8,657 nt of DNA, taken from NCBI GenBank assembly GCA_900556015.1, contig USNH01000026.1, forward strand, positions 1-8,657, in the 5' to 3' direction. The translations under genes and the position numbers were made by a program. This DNA comes from an uncultured Eubacteriales bacterium (GTDB taxonomy: Bacteria; Bacillota_A; Clostridia; Oscillospirales; Oscillospiraceae). The notes below the pieces were generated by a model. That model made no database searches. It was not told the origin of the DNA and worked only from the letters and a program-made list of their open reading frames with translations. Shown here piece by piece: positions 1-6,234 of this stretch (the first letter of the stretch is position 1; every line of letters begins with the position of its first letter).

Positions 1-54
1 CCCCCTGCGTAGATGAACTGCTTATCGTATGGAGAATGTTTATCGACAAGCTGA

Positions 55-91
55 AGCACCGCGCCGGTCTGACCGGCGCGGTGCTCTTTTT
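55..91 (+). terminator. Strong intrinsic terminator, plus-strand orientation
   Basis: Bases 56-69 (GCACCGCGCCGGTC) are the exact reverse complement of 71-84, and A55/T85 extends the stem. In practice this makes a stem of about 14 pairs with a tiny loop around 69-71. On the plus strand it is followed by TCTTTTT (85-91), the classic terminator layout. Read on the minus strand, the hairpin lies 32 nt past the ftsH stop but is followed by TTCAGCTTGTCG, a poor U-tract. It therefore fits best a plus-strand gene converging from beyond the left edge, and may work weakly for ftsH too. Bases 1-54 contain stop codons at 10-12 and 14-16 in two plus-strand frames, either of which could end such a gene, but too little is present to identify one. 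Confidence 0.8.
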
Positions 92-116
92 GTATTCACT
101 TTTGCAGTTTCTTCAC

Positions 117-1952
117 TTATTCTTCCGGCGTTTTCGGGGGGAAGTAGCTCTCGAAAACCTCCGCGTCCATGGTCTCGTGCTCCAGCAGGTAGGCGGCCAC
201 CGCCTCCAGCTGGGGCTTGCTCTCGGCCAGGATGGTGCGGCAGCGGTCGTAGGCGCTGTCGATGATGGCGCGGATCTCCGTGTCCATCTCGGCGGCGGTC
301 TGCTCGGAATAGGGGCGGGTGTGGCCCATGGATTTGCCGATGAACACCTCGTCCGTTCCGGCATCGAAGGCCACGTTGCCCAGCTTTTCCGACATACCGT
401 ATGTGCCCACCATCTTACGGGCGATGGCGGTGGCGCGCTGGATGTCGCTGGACGCGCCGGTGGAGATGTCGCCCAGCATCATCTCCTCGGCGGCTCTGCC
501 GCCCAGCAGGGAGACGATCTGCTCCGTCATGAACGACTTGGAGCGGTAAGAACGGTCCTCCTCCGGCAGGAAGATGGTCATGCCGCCGGACTGGCCGCGG
601 GGAACGATGGTGATCTGATGCACCGGGTCGTGGTGGGGCAGGGCGTGGATGACCACGGCGTGACCCGCCTCGTGATAGGCAGTGAGGCGGCGCTCCTGCT
701 CCGGGATGACGCGGCTGTGCTTCTCCGGCCCGGCGATGACCTTGATGACGGACTGGTGGATGGCATCCTCGGTGATGAGCTTCTCGCCGCGGCGGCCTGT
801 GAGCAGCGCCGCCTCGTTCAGCAGGTTCTCCAGGTCCGCGCCGGTGAAGCCGGCGGTGGCACGGGCCACGCGGGCCAGGTCCACGTCCTCCGCCAGGGGC
901 TTGCCCTTGGCGTGGATGGCCAGGATGTCCCGGCGGCCCTTGATGTCGGGCAGGCCCACGAACACCTGACGGTCGAACCGACCGGGGCGCAGCAGCGCCG
1001 GGTCGAGGATGTCCACGCGGTTGGTGGCGGCCAGCACCACCACGCCCTCGTTGGCGGTGAAGCCGTCCATCTCCACCAGGAGCTGGTTCAGCGTCTGCTC
1101 GCGCTCATCGTGGCCGCCGCCCAGGCCGCTGCCGCGCTGGCGGCCCACGGCGTCGATCTCGTCGATGAAGACGATGGCGGGGGACTGGTGCTTGGCCTGC
1201 TCGAACAGGTCGCGGACACGGCTGGCGCCTACGCCCACGTACATCTCCACGAAGTCAGAGCCGGAAATGGACAGGAAAGACACGTCGGCCTCGCCGGCCA
1301 CGGCCTTGGCCAGCAGCGTTTTGCCCGTGCCCGGAGGGCCCACCAGCAGCACGCCCTTGGGGATATGAGCGCCCAGTTTGGTGTAGCGCTCCGGGTCGCG
1401 AAGGAACTGGACGATCTCCTCCAGCTCCTCCTTCTCCTCGTCCGCGCCGGCCACGTCCTTGAACGTGACCTTTTTGCCATCGGAGGGGATGTCCTGGATG
1501 CGGGCCTCGCCGAAGCGGGCCATTTTGTCGTTGACCGGGCCGCCCGCGCCGCCGTTCATGCGGGCCATGATGTTCATCAGCAATATGAACGCCAGGAAGG
1601 CCAGCACGTAGGGCAGCAGCGTTTGCAGCCAGTTGGTGGAGCTGCCGGGCTGGCAGTCGTAGCTCTCGAGGATGCCCGCGTCCACCTGCTGGGCGATGAG
1701 GCCGCCGAAGTCGTCGTAGAACGTATCGTAGCTATACAGCTGGCAGGTGAACATCGTGCCGTCCTGAAGCTGGCCGGTGAGGCGGGTGTCGCGGACGGAC
1801 AGGGTCTTGACCTGCTGCTCCGTCAGGTACTGGCGGAGCTGACTGTATGGGATGTCGCCGGCGCGGGCGGAGTTGCTCATGGCATAGCTGACCAGCACCA
1901 CCGCCAGCAGAACAAGGAGGAGTAAGATCCCCCGGGATTTTCTTCTTTCCAT
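117..1952 (-). CDS. ftsH: ATP-dependent zinc metalloprotease FtsH
   Basis: A 611-residue membrane-anchored AAA+ protease that unfolds and degrades membrane and some cytosolic proteins as a hexamer. The layout is complete. TM1 is at about 8-25, followed by an extracytoplasmic domain of about 80 residues and TM2 at about 109-129. The AAA module has Walker A GPPGTGKT (205-212), pore loop FVEMYVG (234-240), Walker B VFIDEID (261-267) and the second region of homology around AATNR and RPGRFDR (309-328). The M41 peptidase domain has the zinc motif HEAGH (427-431), with a likely third ligand D503 in SSDIQRAT. Length is normal for Bacillota FtsH. The ATG at 1952 has AAAGGA (1959-1964) 6 nt upstream. 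lepB ends 19 nt before it, so the two are probably co-transcribed. The extracytoplasmic domain carries two cysteines (C70, C100), which is a mild oddity. Identification is secure. Confidence 0.98.
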   Translation of the reverse strand: MERRKSRGILLLLVLLAVVLVSYAMSNSARAGDIPYSQLRQYLTEQQVKTLSVRDTRLTGQLQDGTMFTCQLYSYDTFYDDFGGLIAQQVDAGILESYDCQPGSSTNWLQTLLPYVLAFLAFILLMNIMARMNGGAGGPVNDKMARFGEARIQDIPSDGKKVTFKDVAGADEEKEELEEIVQFLRDPERYTKLGAHIPKGVLLVGPPGTGKTLLAKAVAGEADVSFLSISGSDFVEMYVGVGASRVRDLFEQAKHQSPAIVFIDEIDAVGRQRGSGLGGGHDEREQTLNQLLVEMDGFTANEGVVVLAATNRVDILDPALLRPGRFDRQVFVGLPDIKGRRDILAIHAKGKPLAEDVDLARVARATAGFTGADLENLLNEAALLTGRRGEKLITEDAIHQSVIKVIAGPEKHSRVIPEQERRLTAYHEAGHAVVIHALPHHDPVHQITIVPRGQSGGMTIFLPEEDRSYRSKSFMTEQIVSLLGGRAAEEMMLGDISTGASSDIQRATAIARKMVGTYGMSEKLGNVAFDAGTDEVFIGKSMGHTRPYSEQTAAEMDTEIRAIIDSAYDRCRTILAESKPQLEAVAAYLLEHETMDAEVFESYFPPKTPEE

Positions 1953-1971
1953 TTCCTATCCTTTCCTACCG

Positions 1972-2610
1972 TTACGCCACCCAGTGTACGCCCTGCCAGC
2001 TCTGGCTTGCGCCGATGGAGATGGCCAGGAGCACGCGGCTCTCCACCTTTTCCAGGGGGATATACGGCTGGCTGAAGGCGCGGCAGTCGTAAGAGCCGGG
2101 GCGGTTGTCGCCCATGAGGAAGATGTGGCCCTCCGGCACGTTAAACTCTGTGGGGCTGCTGTCGGTGACGCCCTGCTCGATGACGTAGCCCTCCGCCAGC
2201 TTCTCGCCGTTGACGTAGGTATAGCCGTCCCGGAAGGTGATATGGTCGCCGGGCAGGCCGATGACGCGCTTCACCAGCAGCTTGCCCAGCTCATCGCTGT
2301 AAAACGTGACGATGTCGCCCCGCTCCGGCGTGGGATCGGACACCACGAAGGGCAGCCGCCAGCCCAGGAGCAGGGACCTGGTGGGCAGGGTGGTCTCCAT
2401 TGAGCCGCTGGGCACGTAGGCCAGCTGGAAGATGATGCGGAACAGCACGAACACCACCGCCAGGGTGATGACCATGTAGCCGTAGTCATCCCACAGCCTG
2501 CGGGCCTTGCTTTTCTGCGGCGCGTCGGGCTGGGGCGCGTCCTGGGGCAACTTGGCGGGGTGGTCGCCCTCCGGGCCGCCGGCCAAACGCTTGCCGCCTT
2601 TGTTTTGCAT
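1972..2610 (-). CDS. lepB: Type I signal peptidase
   Basis: A 212-residue signal peptidase I (S26 family) that cleaves signal peptides from exported proteins on the outer face of the membrane. A basic, proline-rich cytosolic tail (about 1-43) leads to one TM segment (about 45-62). The catalytic serine is S70 in PSGSMETTL and the general base is K114 in KRVIGLPGD. Box E reads GDNRPGSYDCR (167-177), keeping the family's S, D and R; a cysteine (C176) occupies the position that is often serine. A single N-terminal TM anchor and this short length fit the Gram-positive type. I chose ATG 2610 because AGGAAG lies 8 nt upstream. An in-frame GTG at 2694 would add 28 residues read from repeat DNA and is unlikely. 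The gene is 19 nt before ftsH and is separated from hpt by a gap of about 280 nt full of repeats. Symbols lepB and sipS are both used for this family. Confidence 0.95.
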   Translation of the reverse strand: MQNKGGKRLAGGPEGDHPAKLPQDAPQPDAPQKSKARRLWDDYGYMVITLAVVFVLFRIIFQLAYVPSGSMETTLPTRSLLLGWRLPFVVSDPTPERGDIVTFYSDELGKLLVKRVIGLPGDHITFRDGYTYVNGEKLAEGYVIEQGVTDSSPTEFNVPEGHIFLMGDNRPGSYDCRAFSQPYIPLEKVESRVLLAISIGASQSWQGVHWVA

Positions 2611-2618
2611 ATAGTTCA

Positions 2619-2624
2619 CTTCCT
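2619..2624 (-). promoter_or_regulatory. lepB ribosome binding site
   Basis: AGGAAG on the minus strand, 8 nt before ATG 2610. It decides the lepB start in favour of 2610 over the upstream in-frame GTG at 2694. Confidence 0.75.
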
Positions 2625-2653
2625 GTTCTGTATGGAAAGTCAGCCGCGCCTGC

Positions 2654-2723
2654 GGCGTGGGGAAACGGATTCCCACGCCAGTAACATCGGTCACTGGCTC
2701 GGAATGACACCGCTGCGCGGTGT
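2654..2723 (-). repeat. Cluster of imperfect palindromes upstream of lepB
   Basis: Three nested or adjacent dyads are visible. GGCGTGGG (2654-2661) pairs with CCCACGCC (2672-2679). ATTCC (2669-2673) and GGAAT (2701-2705) bracket CCAGTAAC/GTCACTGG (2678-2685 and 2690-2697, one mismatch that becomes G·U in minus-strand RNA). ACACCGC (2707-2713) pairs with GCGGTGT (2717-2723) around a TGC loop. The first two overlap, so they are mutually exclusive folds. The sequence resembles a dispersed intergenic element of gut Clostridia as I remember them. No coding capacity and no convincing sigma-70-type promoter is seen. Transcribed on the minus strand, it would lie in the lepB leader, ending about 30 nt before the RBS. 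Confidence 0.6.
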
Positions 2724-2742
2724 TTGGGGTGGACAGAGTCCT

Positions 2743-2813
2743 CCGCCCCTACGGAGATGCACAAGAGGCGCGATCGTGTGACGGCGGGCGGGGTAGAACC
2801 CCGCCCCTACGGA
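2743..2813 (-). repeat. Two direct copies of a 13-bp GTAGGGGCGG element with a hairpin
   Basis: CCGCCCCTACGGA occurs exactly at 2743-2755 and again at 2801-2813 (plus-strand reading; TCCGTAGGGGCGG in the direction of transcription). The 2801 copy ends a perfect 9-bp hairpin, GGGCGGGGT (2786-2794) with ACCCCGCCC (2798-2806) around AGA. The 2743 copy has a weaker partner in GGGGTGGA (2726-2733) upstream. Neither hairpin is followed by a T-tract on the minus strand, so they are not obvious terminators. The pattern is that of a short dispersed palindromic repeat (REP-like) present twice in tandem. A related copy lies between rplI and dnaB. Confidence 0.65.
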
Positions 2814-2841
2814 CGTACAACGAGAGTGCGGTGCAGCAGCG

Positions 2842-2891
2842 TCTCTCCCTCCGTCACGGCTTCGCCGTGCCACCTCCCTCACAGAGGGAGG
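2842..2891 (-). repeat. Compound inverted repeat immediately after hpt
   Basis: Starting 2 nt after the hpt stop in transcription direction, CCTCCCTC and GAGGGAGG (2884-2891 and 2873-2880 on the plus strand) form an 8-bp stem with a 3-nt loop. A second hairpin, CACGGC/GCCGTG (2855-2860 and 2864-2869), follows. A further CTCCCTC at 2845-2851 can instead pair with GAGGGAG at 2884-2890, enclosing the second hairpin. This gives alternative folds within about 50 nt. It may protect or attenuate the hpt transcript 3' end, but there is no T-tract on the minus strand. I regard it as another dispersed intergenic repeat. Confidence 0.6.
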
Positions 2892-2893
2892 CT

Positions 2894-3448
2894 TTATTTG
2901 CTGTATACTTCCGGCTTGAGGACGCCGATATAGGGCATATTGCGGTACTGCTGGCAGTAGTCCAGGCCGTAACCCACCACAAATTCGTCGGGGACGACGA
3001 AGCCGGCGTAGTCGGCGGTGATGGGCTTTTCACGGCGGGCGGGCTTATCCAGCAGGGTGGCGATGGTGATGGAGGCCGCGCCCTTGGTGATGAGGTAGTT
3101 CTTCAGGAAGGCCAGGGTGTTGCCGGAGTCCAGAATATCCTCCACGATGATGATGTTGCGGCCACTGATGTCGCGCTGGAGGTCGCGGGTGATCTGCACC
3201 ACGCCGGAGGACTTGGTGGCGTTCTTGTAGGAGGAAACGCCGATGAACTCCAGCTCACTCTTGAGCTGGGTGGCGCGCACCAGGTCGGCCATGAAGATGA
3301 AGCAGCCGTTCAGCACGCCCACAAACATGGGGTTCTTATCCTTAAATGCCTCGTACAGCTGGTCGCCCATCTCCTGCACGCGGGCCTTGATCTCTTCCTC
3401 GGACAGCAGGACCTTCAGGATGTCCTGATCCATATTGCTCTTTGCCAT
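2894..3448 (-). CDS. hpt: Hypoxanthine phosphoribosyltransferase
   Basis: A 184-residue cytosolic enzyme of purine salvage that joins hypoxanthine (and usually guanine) to PRPP to make IMP or GMP. The PRPP-binding signature VEDILDSGNTL is at about 102-112, the phosphate-contacting GVLNGCFIF segment at about 44-52, and the conserved C-terminal stretch FVVGYGLDY...RNMPYIGVL at about 156-177. Length is typical for bacterial HPRT. Two in-frame ATGs compete. The ATG at 3454 shares its A with the tilS stop (TAATG) but is only 3 nt from GGAGG; the ATG at 3448 has a 9-nt spacer, so I prefer it. The alternative adds only Met-Glu at the N-terminus. The tilS-hpt pairing is a conserved Bacillota arrangement and supports the call. 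The gene is also called hprT. Confidence 0.95.
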   Translation of the reverse strand: MAKSNMDQDILKVLLSEEEIKARVQEMGDQLYEAFKDKNPMFVGVLNGCFIFMADLVRATQLKSELEFIGVSSYKNATKSSGVVQITRDLQRDISGRNIIIVEDILDSGNTLAFLKNYLITKGAASITIATLLDKPARREKPITADYAGFVVPDEFVVGYGLDYCQQYRNMPYIGVLKPEVYSK

Positions 3449-3453
3449 TTCCA

Positions 3454-4758
3454 TTATCCTCCGTTGTTCTGTGTGATGGTGATGTATATGGTGTGGCCGG
3501 CATCCGCCGGCAGGGCTTTCGTGTCAGTGCCCACCAGCCAGACGGCGGTGGGGCGGTCGTCCCGGCACAGGACGGGCCAGGCATCGCGCTGGGGCGGGGC
3601 GATGCCCCGGTCGGCCAGCAGACGCTTCAGGCTGCGCGGGCCGCGGCTTCCGGGGAGGGTCATGCGGTCGTCCCGCCGCCAGGGGCGGACGGTGAGCGGG
3701 CCGTCCTGTAGGGCCAGCGCACCGGGGACGGGCATACGGGTGACGGTGATGCGCCACGGGCCGAAGGTATTGTGCCCCTCTTGCAGGGGCTGGGGTTCAG
3801 GCGGCGCGGGAGGCAGGGTCAGGGACAGCGTGCCGCCGCGGCTGAGGGCCTGTGCGCCGCCGGGGAGGGACAGTGCGCCGCCGGTATGGCAGAGCTGCTC
3901 CAGCGCCCGGTAATGGGCGGCGGTGAAGTCCTTCTTTCCCACGGGCAGACGGGCCGCCAGCAATCGCAGCATACGGGGACGCAGCACCGGCGGCGCGGAC
4001 AGCACCGCTTCGCAGGGGACGGACGTGCCGTCCGGCGGCAGCAGGGCGGCGGCCTGCGCGTCCAGATAGTCGTTCTCGGCACGCAGGATGTCCGCCGTAT
4101 GGCAGATGTGGGCCGTCAGCTCCGGGTTGATGGCCGCCAGCTCCGGCCAGAGGGAGAGGCGCAGCCGGTTGCGGGCGTAGGACTGATCTAGGTTCGTCTC
4201 GTCGGTAACGTAGGTCAGGCCGTGGGCGCGGATATAGCTCTCGATGGCGGCGCGGGGGGTATCCAGCAGGGGGCGGATGATGCCATCCCGCACCGGGGGG
4301 ATGCCGGAAAGGCCCTGCGGGCCTGTGCCCCGCAGGAGCTGGAGCAGCACCGTCTCCGCCTGATCCTCCCGGTGGTGGGCGGTGGCGATGAAGTCGGCGC
4401 GAATGGCCGAGGCGGTGCGGCGGAGGAAGTCGTAGCGGGCGCGGCGGCCCGTCTCCTCCACCGTCAGACCCCAGGCATCGCACAGGGCGTACACATCGGC
4501 CTTTTCGGTGTAGAAGGGCACGTCCAGCGACGCGCAGAGAGCGCGGACGAAATCCTCGTCCCGCTGGGCGGTGGGGCGCATCAGGTGGTTCAGGTGGGCG
4601 GCGGCCACGGCGAAGCCGCGCTCCTGCCCCAGATGGTGCAGGTAGTGCAGCAGGCACACGGAGTCTCGGCCTCCCGAGACGGCGCAGAGGATGAGGCCGC
4701 CGGTAGGCGGGAGCATACGCCACCGCTCCATCCAGGGCAGGGCGTTCAGGTCACTCAT
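3454..4758 (-). CDS. tilS: tRNA(Ile)-lysidine synthetase
   Basis: A 434-residue ATP-dependent enzyme that converts C34 of the CAU-anticodon tRNA-Ile to lysidine, making it read AUA and accept isoleucine. The N-type ATP-pyrophosphatase loop is SGGRDS (28-33). It is followed by the family segments HLNHLMRP (55-62) and ATAHHREDQAETVLLQLLRG (125-144). The C-terminal TilS domain is recognisable as RPWRRDDRM...SLKRLLADRGI (about 358-386). Length is close to the family norm. The ATG at 4758 overlaps the end of dnaB by 8 nt (ATGAGTGA) and has no good Shine-Dalgarno of its own, which suggests translational coupling. An open frame continues upstream to 5007 but lies inside dnaB and is out of family. 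A start at M15 has a GGAG 9 nt before it but would leave an unusually short lead into the ATP loop. The stop touches the hpt start region. Confidence 0.96.
   Translation of the reverse strand: MSDLNALPWMERWRMLPPTGGLILCAVSGGRDSVCLLHYLHHLGQERGFAVAAAHLNHLMRPTAQRDEDFVRALCASLDVPFYTEKADVYALCDAWGLTVEETGRRARYDFLRRTASAIRADFIATAHHREDQAETVLLQLLRGTGPQGLSGIPPVRDGIIRPLLDTPRAAIESYIRAHGLTYVTDETNLDQSYARNRLRLSLWPELAAINPELTAHICHTADILRAENDYLDAQAAALLPPDGTSVPCEAVLSAPPVLRPRMLRLLAARLPVGKKDFTAAHYRALEQLCHTGGALSLPGGAQALSRGGTLSLTLPPAPPEPQPLQEGHNTFGPWRITVTRMPVPGALALQDGPLTVRPWRRDDRMTLPGSRGPRSLKRLLADRGIAPPQRDAWPVLCRDDRPTAVWLVGTDTKALPADAGHTIYITITQNNGG
3458..3462 (-). promoter_or_regulatory. hpt ribosome binding site
   Basis: GGAGG on the minus strand, inside the last codons of tilS. 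It is 3 nt from ATG 3454 and 9 nt from ATG 3448. The spacing favours 3448, while the TAATG overlap would allow a coupled start at 3454. Confidence 0.7.
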
Positions 4759-6103
4759 CTTCGTCGTACCGGGTCTCCAGCGTGCCGAAGGCGGTGTACT
4801 CCGGCATCCAGCGGAGCTCCACCTTGCCCGTCTCGCCGTGGCGGTTCTTGGCCACGATGCACTCGGCCACGTTGCGCTTTTCGGTGTCGCTGTTGTAATA
4901 GTCGTCGCGGTAGAGGAACATGACGATGTCGGCATCCTGCTCGATAGCGCCGGATTCGCGGAGGTCGGACAGCATGGGGCGCTTGTCCTCGCGCTTTTCG
5001 TTGGCACGGCTCAGCTGGCTCAGGCACAGGACGGGGACTTGCAGCTCCTTGGCCATGATCTTCAGCATACGGCTGATGTCGGACACGGCCTGCTGGCGGT
5101 TCTCGCCGGAGTAGCCCTTGCCGCCGGCGGAAGTCATCAGCTGGAGATAGTCGATGACCACCAGGCCCAGGTTGTCCAGGCGGCGGCATTTGGCGTTCAT
5201 ATCCGCCACGGTGAGCAGCGGGTTGTCGTCAATGCGGATGTCCATGCGGCTGAGGGAGGATGCGGCCTCGGCGATGCGCTGCCAGTCGCTCTCACGCAGG
5301 TTGCCGGTGATGAGGCGGGTGTTCTCCACCAGCCCCTCGCTGGCGATAAGGCGGGTGACGAGCTGCTCCTTGGACATTTCCAAAGAAAAGATGGCCACGG
5401 TCTTGCCGCTTTCACGGGCGGCGGACAGGGCGATGTTCAGGGCCATACTGGTCTTGCCCATGCCGGGACGGGCGGCCAGCAGCAGCAGGTCGGACTTGTT
5501 CAGGCCGTTGATCTTGCTGTCCACGGCGGAAAGGCCGGTGGACAGGCCCGGCAGCGTCTGACCGCCGGAGGCGGTGAGCTCCGCCAGGTGGCTCATCACA
5601 TCGCCCAGCACCATACCCACCGTGACCATGCCCTGACCGCTGCGGCCACGGCGGATGGCGTAGATCTGCTGCTCGGCGGACTCCAGCATATCACCGGCGG
5701 TGCCTGTACCCTCCTGCACCATGGCGGTGATGCCCGCCGCGGCGGAGGCCACCTGACGCATGAGGGCCTTGTCCTGCACGATGCGGACGTATTCCATGAC
5801 GTTGGCACTGGTGGGCGTGACTTCCATGAGCTGCACGAGATAGCTGCGGGTGGTGTCGGTATATAATCCGGCCTTTTCCAGCTCACCGGCCACGGTGACG
5901 CCATCGATGGGCTTGGAGTAGACGAACATCTGATAGATGGTCTCGAAGATCTCGCGGTTGGTGCGGAGATAGAAATCGGAGGCTTGCAGCTTATCCATCA
6001 CGTCCTTGATGCAGTCCGCGTCGATGAGCATAGAGCCTAACACCGCCTGCTCCGCCTGGGTGGAGTGGGGCATCTGCATGGTCAGCAGCTGTTCATCTGC
6101 CAT
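4751..6103 (-). CDS. dnaB: Replicative DNA helicase DnaB
   Basis: A 450-residue hexameric helicase of the replication fork (called DnaC in Bacillus subtilis). The N-terminal primase-interacting domain begins at the characteristic MPHSTQAEQAVLGSMLID (11-28). The RecA-like domain carries Walker A ARPGMGKTSM (211-220), FSLEMSKEQL (239-248), Walker B VVIDYLQLM (315-323, D318), and LSQLSR with SDLRESGAIEQDAD further on. The late segment AKNRHGETG (418-426) contains the expected arginine finger region. No intein or insertion is seen, and length is normal. ATG 6103 follows AAGGAGG by 7 nt; an in-frame TTG at 6169 lies in repeat DNA and is rejected. Position downstream of gdpP and rplI matches the conserved Bacillota order. 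The 3' end overlaps tilS by 8 nt. Confidence 0.98.
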   Translation of the reverse strand: MADEQLLTMQMPHSTQAEQAVLGSMLIDADCIKDVMDKLQASDFYLRTNREIFETIYQMFVYSKPIDGVTVAGELEKAGLYTDTTRSYLVQLMEVTPTSANVMEYVRIVQDKALMRQVASAAAGITAMVQEGTGTAGDMLESAEQQIYAIRRGRSGQGMVTVGMVLGDVMSHLAELTASGGQTLPGLSTGLSAVDSKINGLNKSDLLLLAARPGMGKTSMALNIALSAARESGKTVAIFSLEMSKEQLVTRLIASEGLVENTRLITGNLRESDWQRIAEAASSLSRMDIRIDDNPLLTVADMNAKCRRLDNLGLVVIDYLQLMTSAGGKGYSGENRQQAVSDISRMLKIMAKELQVPVLCLSQLSRANEKREDKRPMLSDLRESGAIEQDADIVMFLYRDDYYNSDTEKRNVAECIVAKNRHGETGKVELRWMPEYTAFGTLETRYDEDE

Positions 6104-6110
6104 AGGTAAG

Positions 6111-6117
6111 CCTCCTT
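6111..6117 (-). promoter_or_regulatory. dnaB ribosome binding site
   Basis: AAGGAGG on the minus strand, 7 nt before ATG 6103. It is a near-perfect Shine-Dalgarno and fixes the dnaB start at 6103 rather than an upstream in-frame TTG at 6169. Confidence 0.85.
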
Positions 6118-6133
6118 TTTGAGTGTTGGAGTT

Positions 6134-6207
6134 CCGCGCCTGCGGGCGCGGCGGGGCGATGCACCCCAAGGGTACTTGCTTCGCTGTGTGGGCATCGCCC
6201 CCTACGA
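6134..6207 (-). repeat. Inverted repeats in the rplI-dnaB gap
   Basis: GGGGCGATGC (6153-6162) is the exact reverse complement of GCATCGCCCC (6192-6201), giving a 10-bp stem around 29 nt. Next to it CCGCGCC (6134-6140) pairs with GGCGCGG (6145-6151) around TGCG. On the minus strand the element opens with TCGTAGGGGGCGATGC, and it shares CGTAGGGG with the two copies in the hpt-lepB gap, in the same orientation relative to transcription. There is no T-tract after either stem on the minus strand. The rest of the 131-nt gap holds only the dnaB RBS; I see no convincing promoter. Confidence 0.6.
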
Positions 6208-6234
6208 AAGGACAAGGGGTGCGGCGCTTTTTGC

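Noticed and set aside
1..54. Possible adapter or gene end at the left edge
   Set aside because: I recognise no adapter sequence here, and too few bases are present to assign any gene.
36..1925. A 629-codon plus-strand open frame opposite ftsH
   Set aside because: It is antisense to an unambiguous FtsH. High GC at third positions removes stops from the opposite strand. Its translation is low-complexity (Gly, Ala, Val, His, Leu, Gln) with no recognisable domain, and it runs through the terminator hairpin.
2611..2694. N-terminal extension of lepB from GTG 2694
   Set aside because: It would be translated from palindromic repeat DNA, and ATG 2610 has its own well-spaced AGGAAG.
2786..2806. The 9-bp GC hairpin as a terminator of hpt
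   Set aside because: No T-tract follows on the minus strand (the sequence continues GCCGTCAC), and similar units recur nearby, so a repeat is the better reading.
2720..3913. A 397-codon plus-strand open frame across the repeat gap, hpt and part of tilS
   Set aside because: It covers non-coding repeats and lies antisense to two secure genes. There is no domain and its composition is that of a shadow frame.
3797..4723. Long alternative minus-strand frame inside tilS
   Set aside because: It is out of frame with tilS, very rich in Pro, Arg and Gly, and has no motif. It is a typical high-GC shadow.
4759..5007. N-terminal extension of tilS to 5007
   Set aside because: The added residues are dnaB read in another frame (Ser/Thr/Ala/Arg-rich). 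The normal TilS lead to the SGGxDS motif fits the ATG at 4758.
4691..5866. A 391-codon plus-strand open frame opposite dnaB
   Set aside because: It is antisense to a clear DnaB. The composition is Gly/Ala/His/Leu/Val-rich and no family is recognised.
6104..6169. N-terminal extension of dnaB from TTG 6169
   Set aside because: It lies in the repeat element, and ATG 6103 has a near-perfect RBS and the normal DnaB N-terminus.
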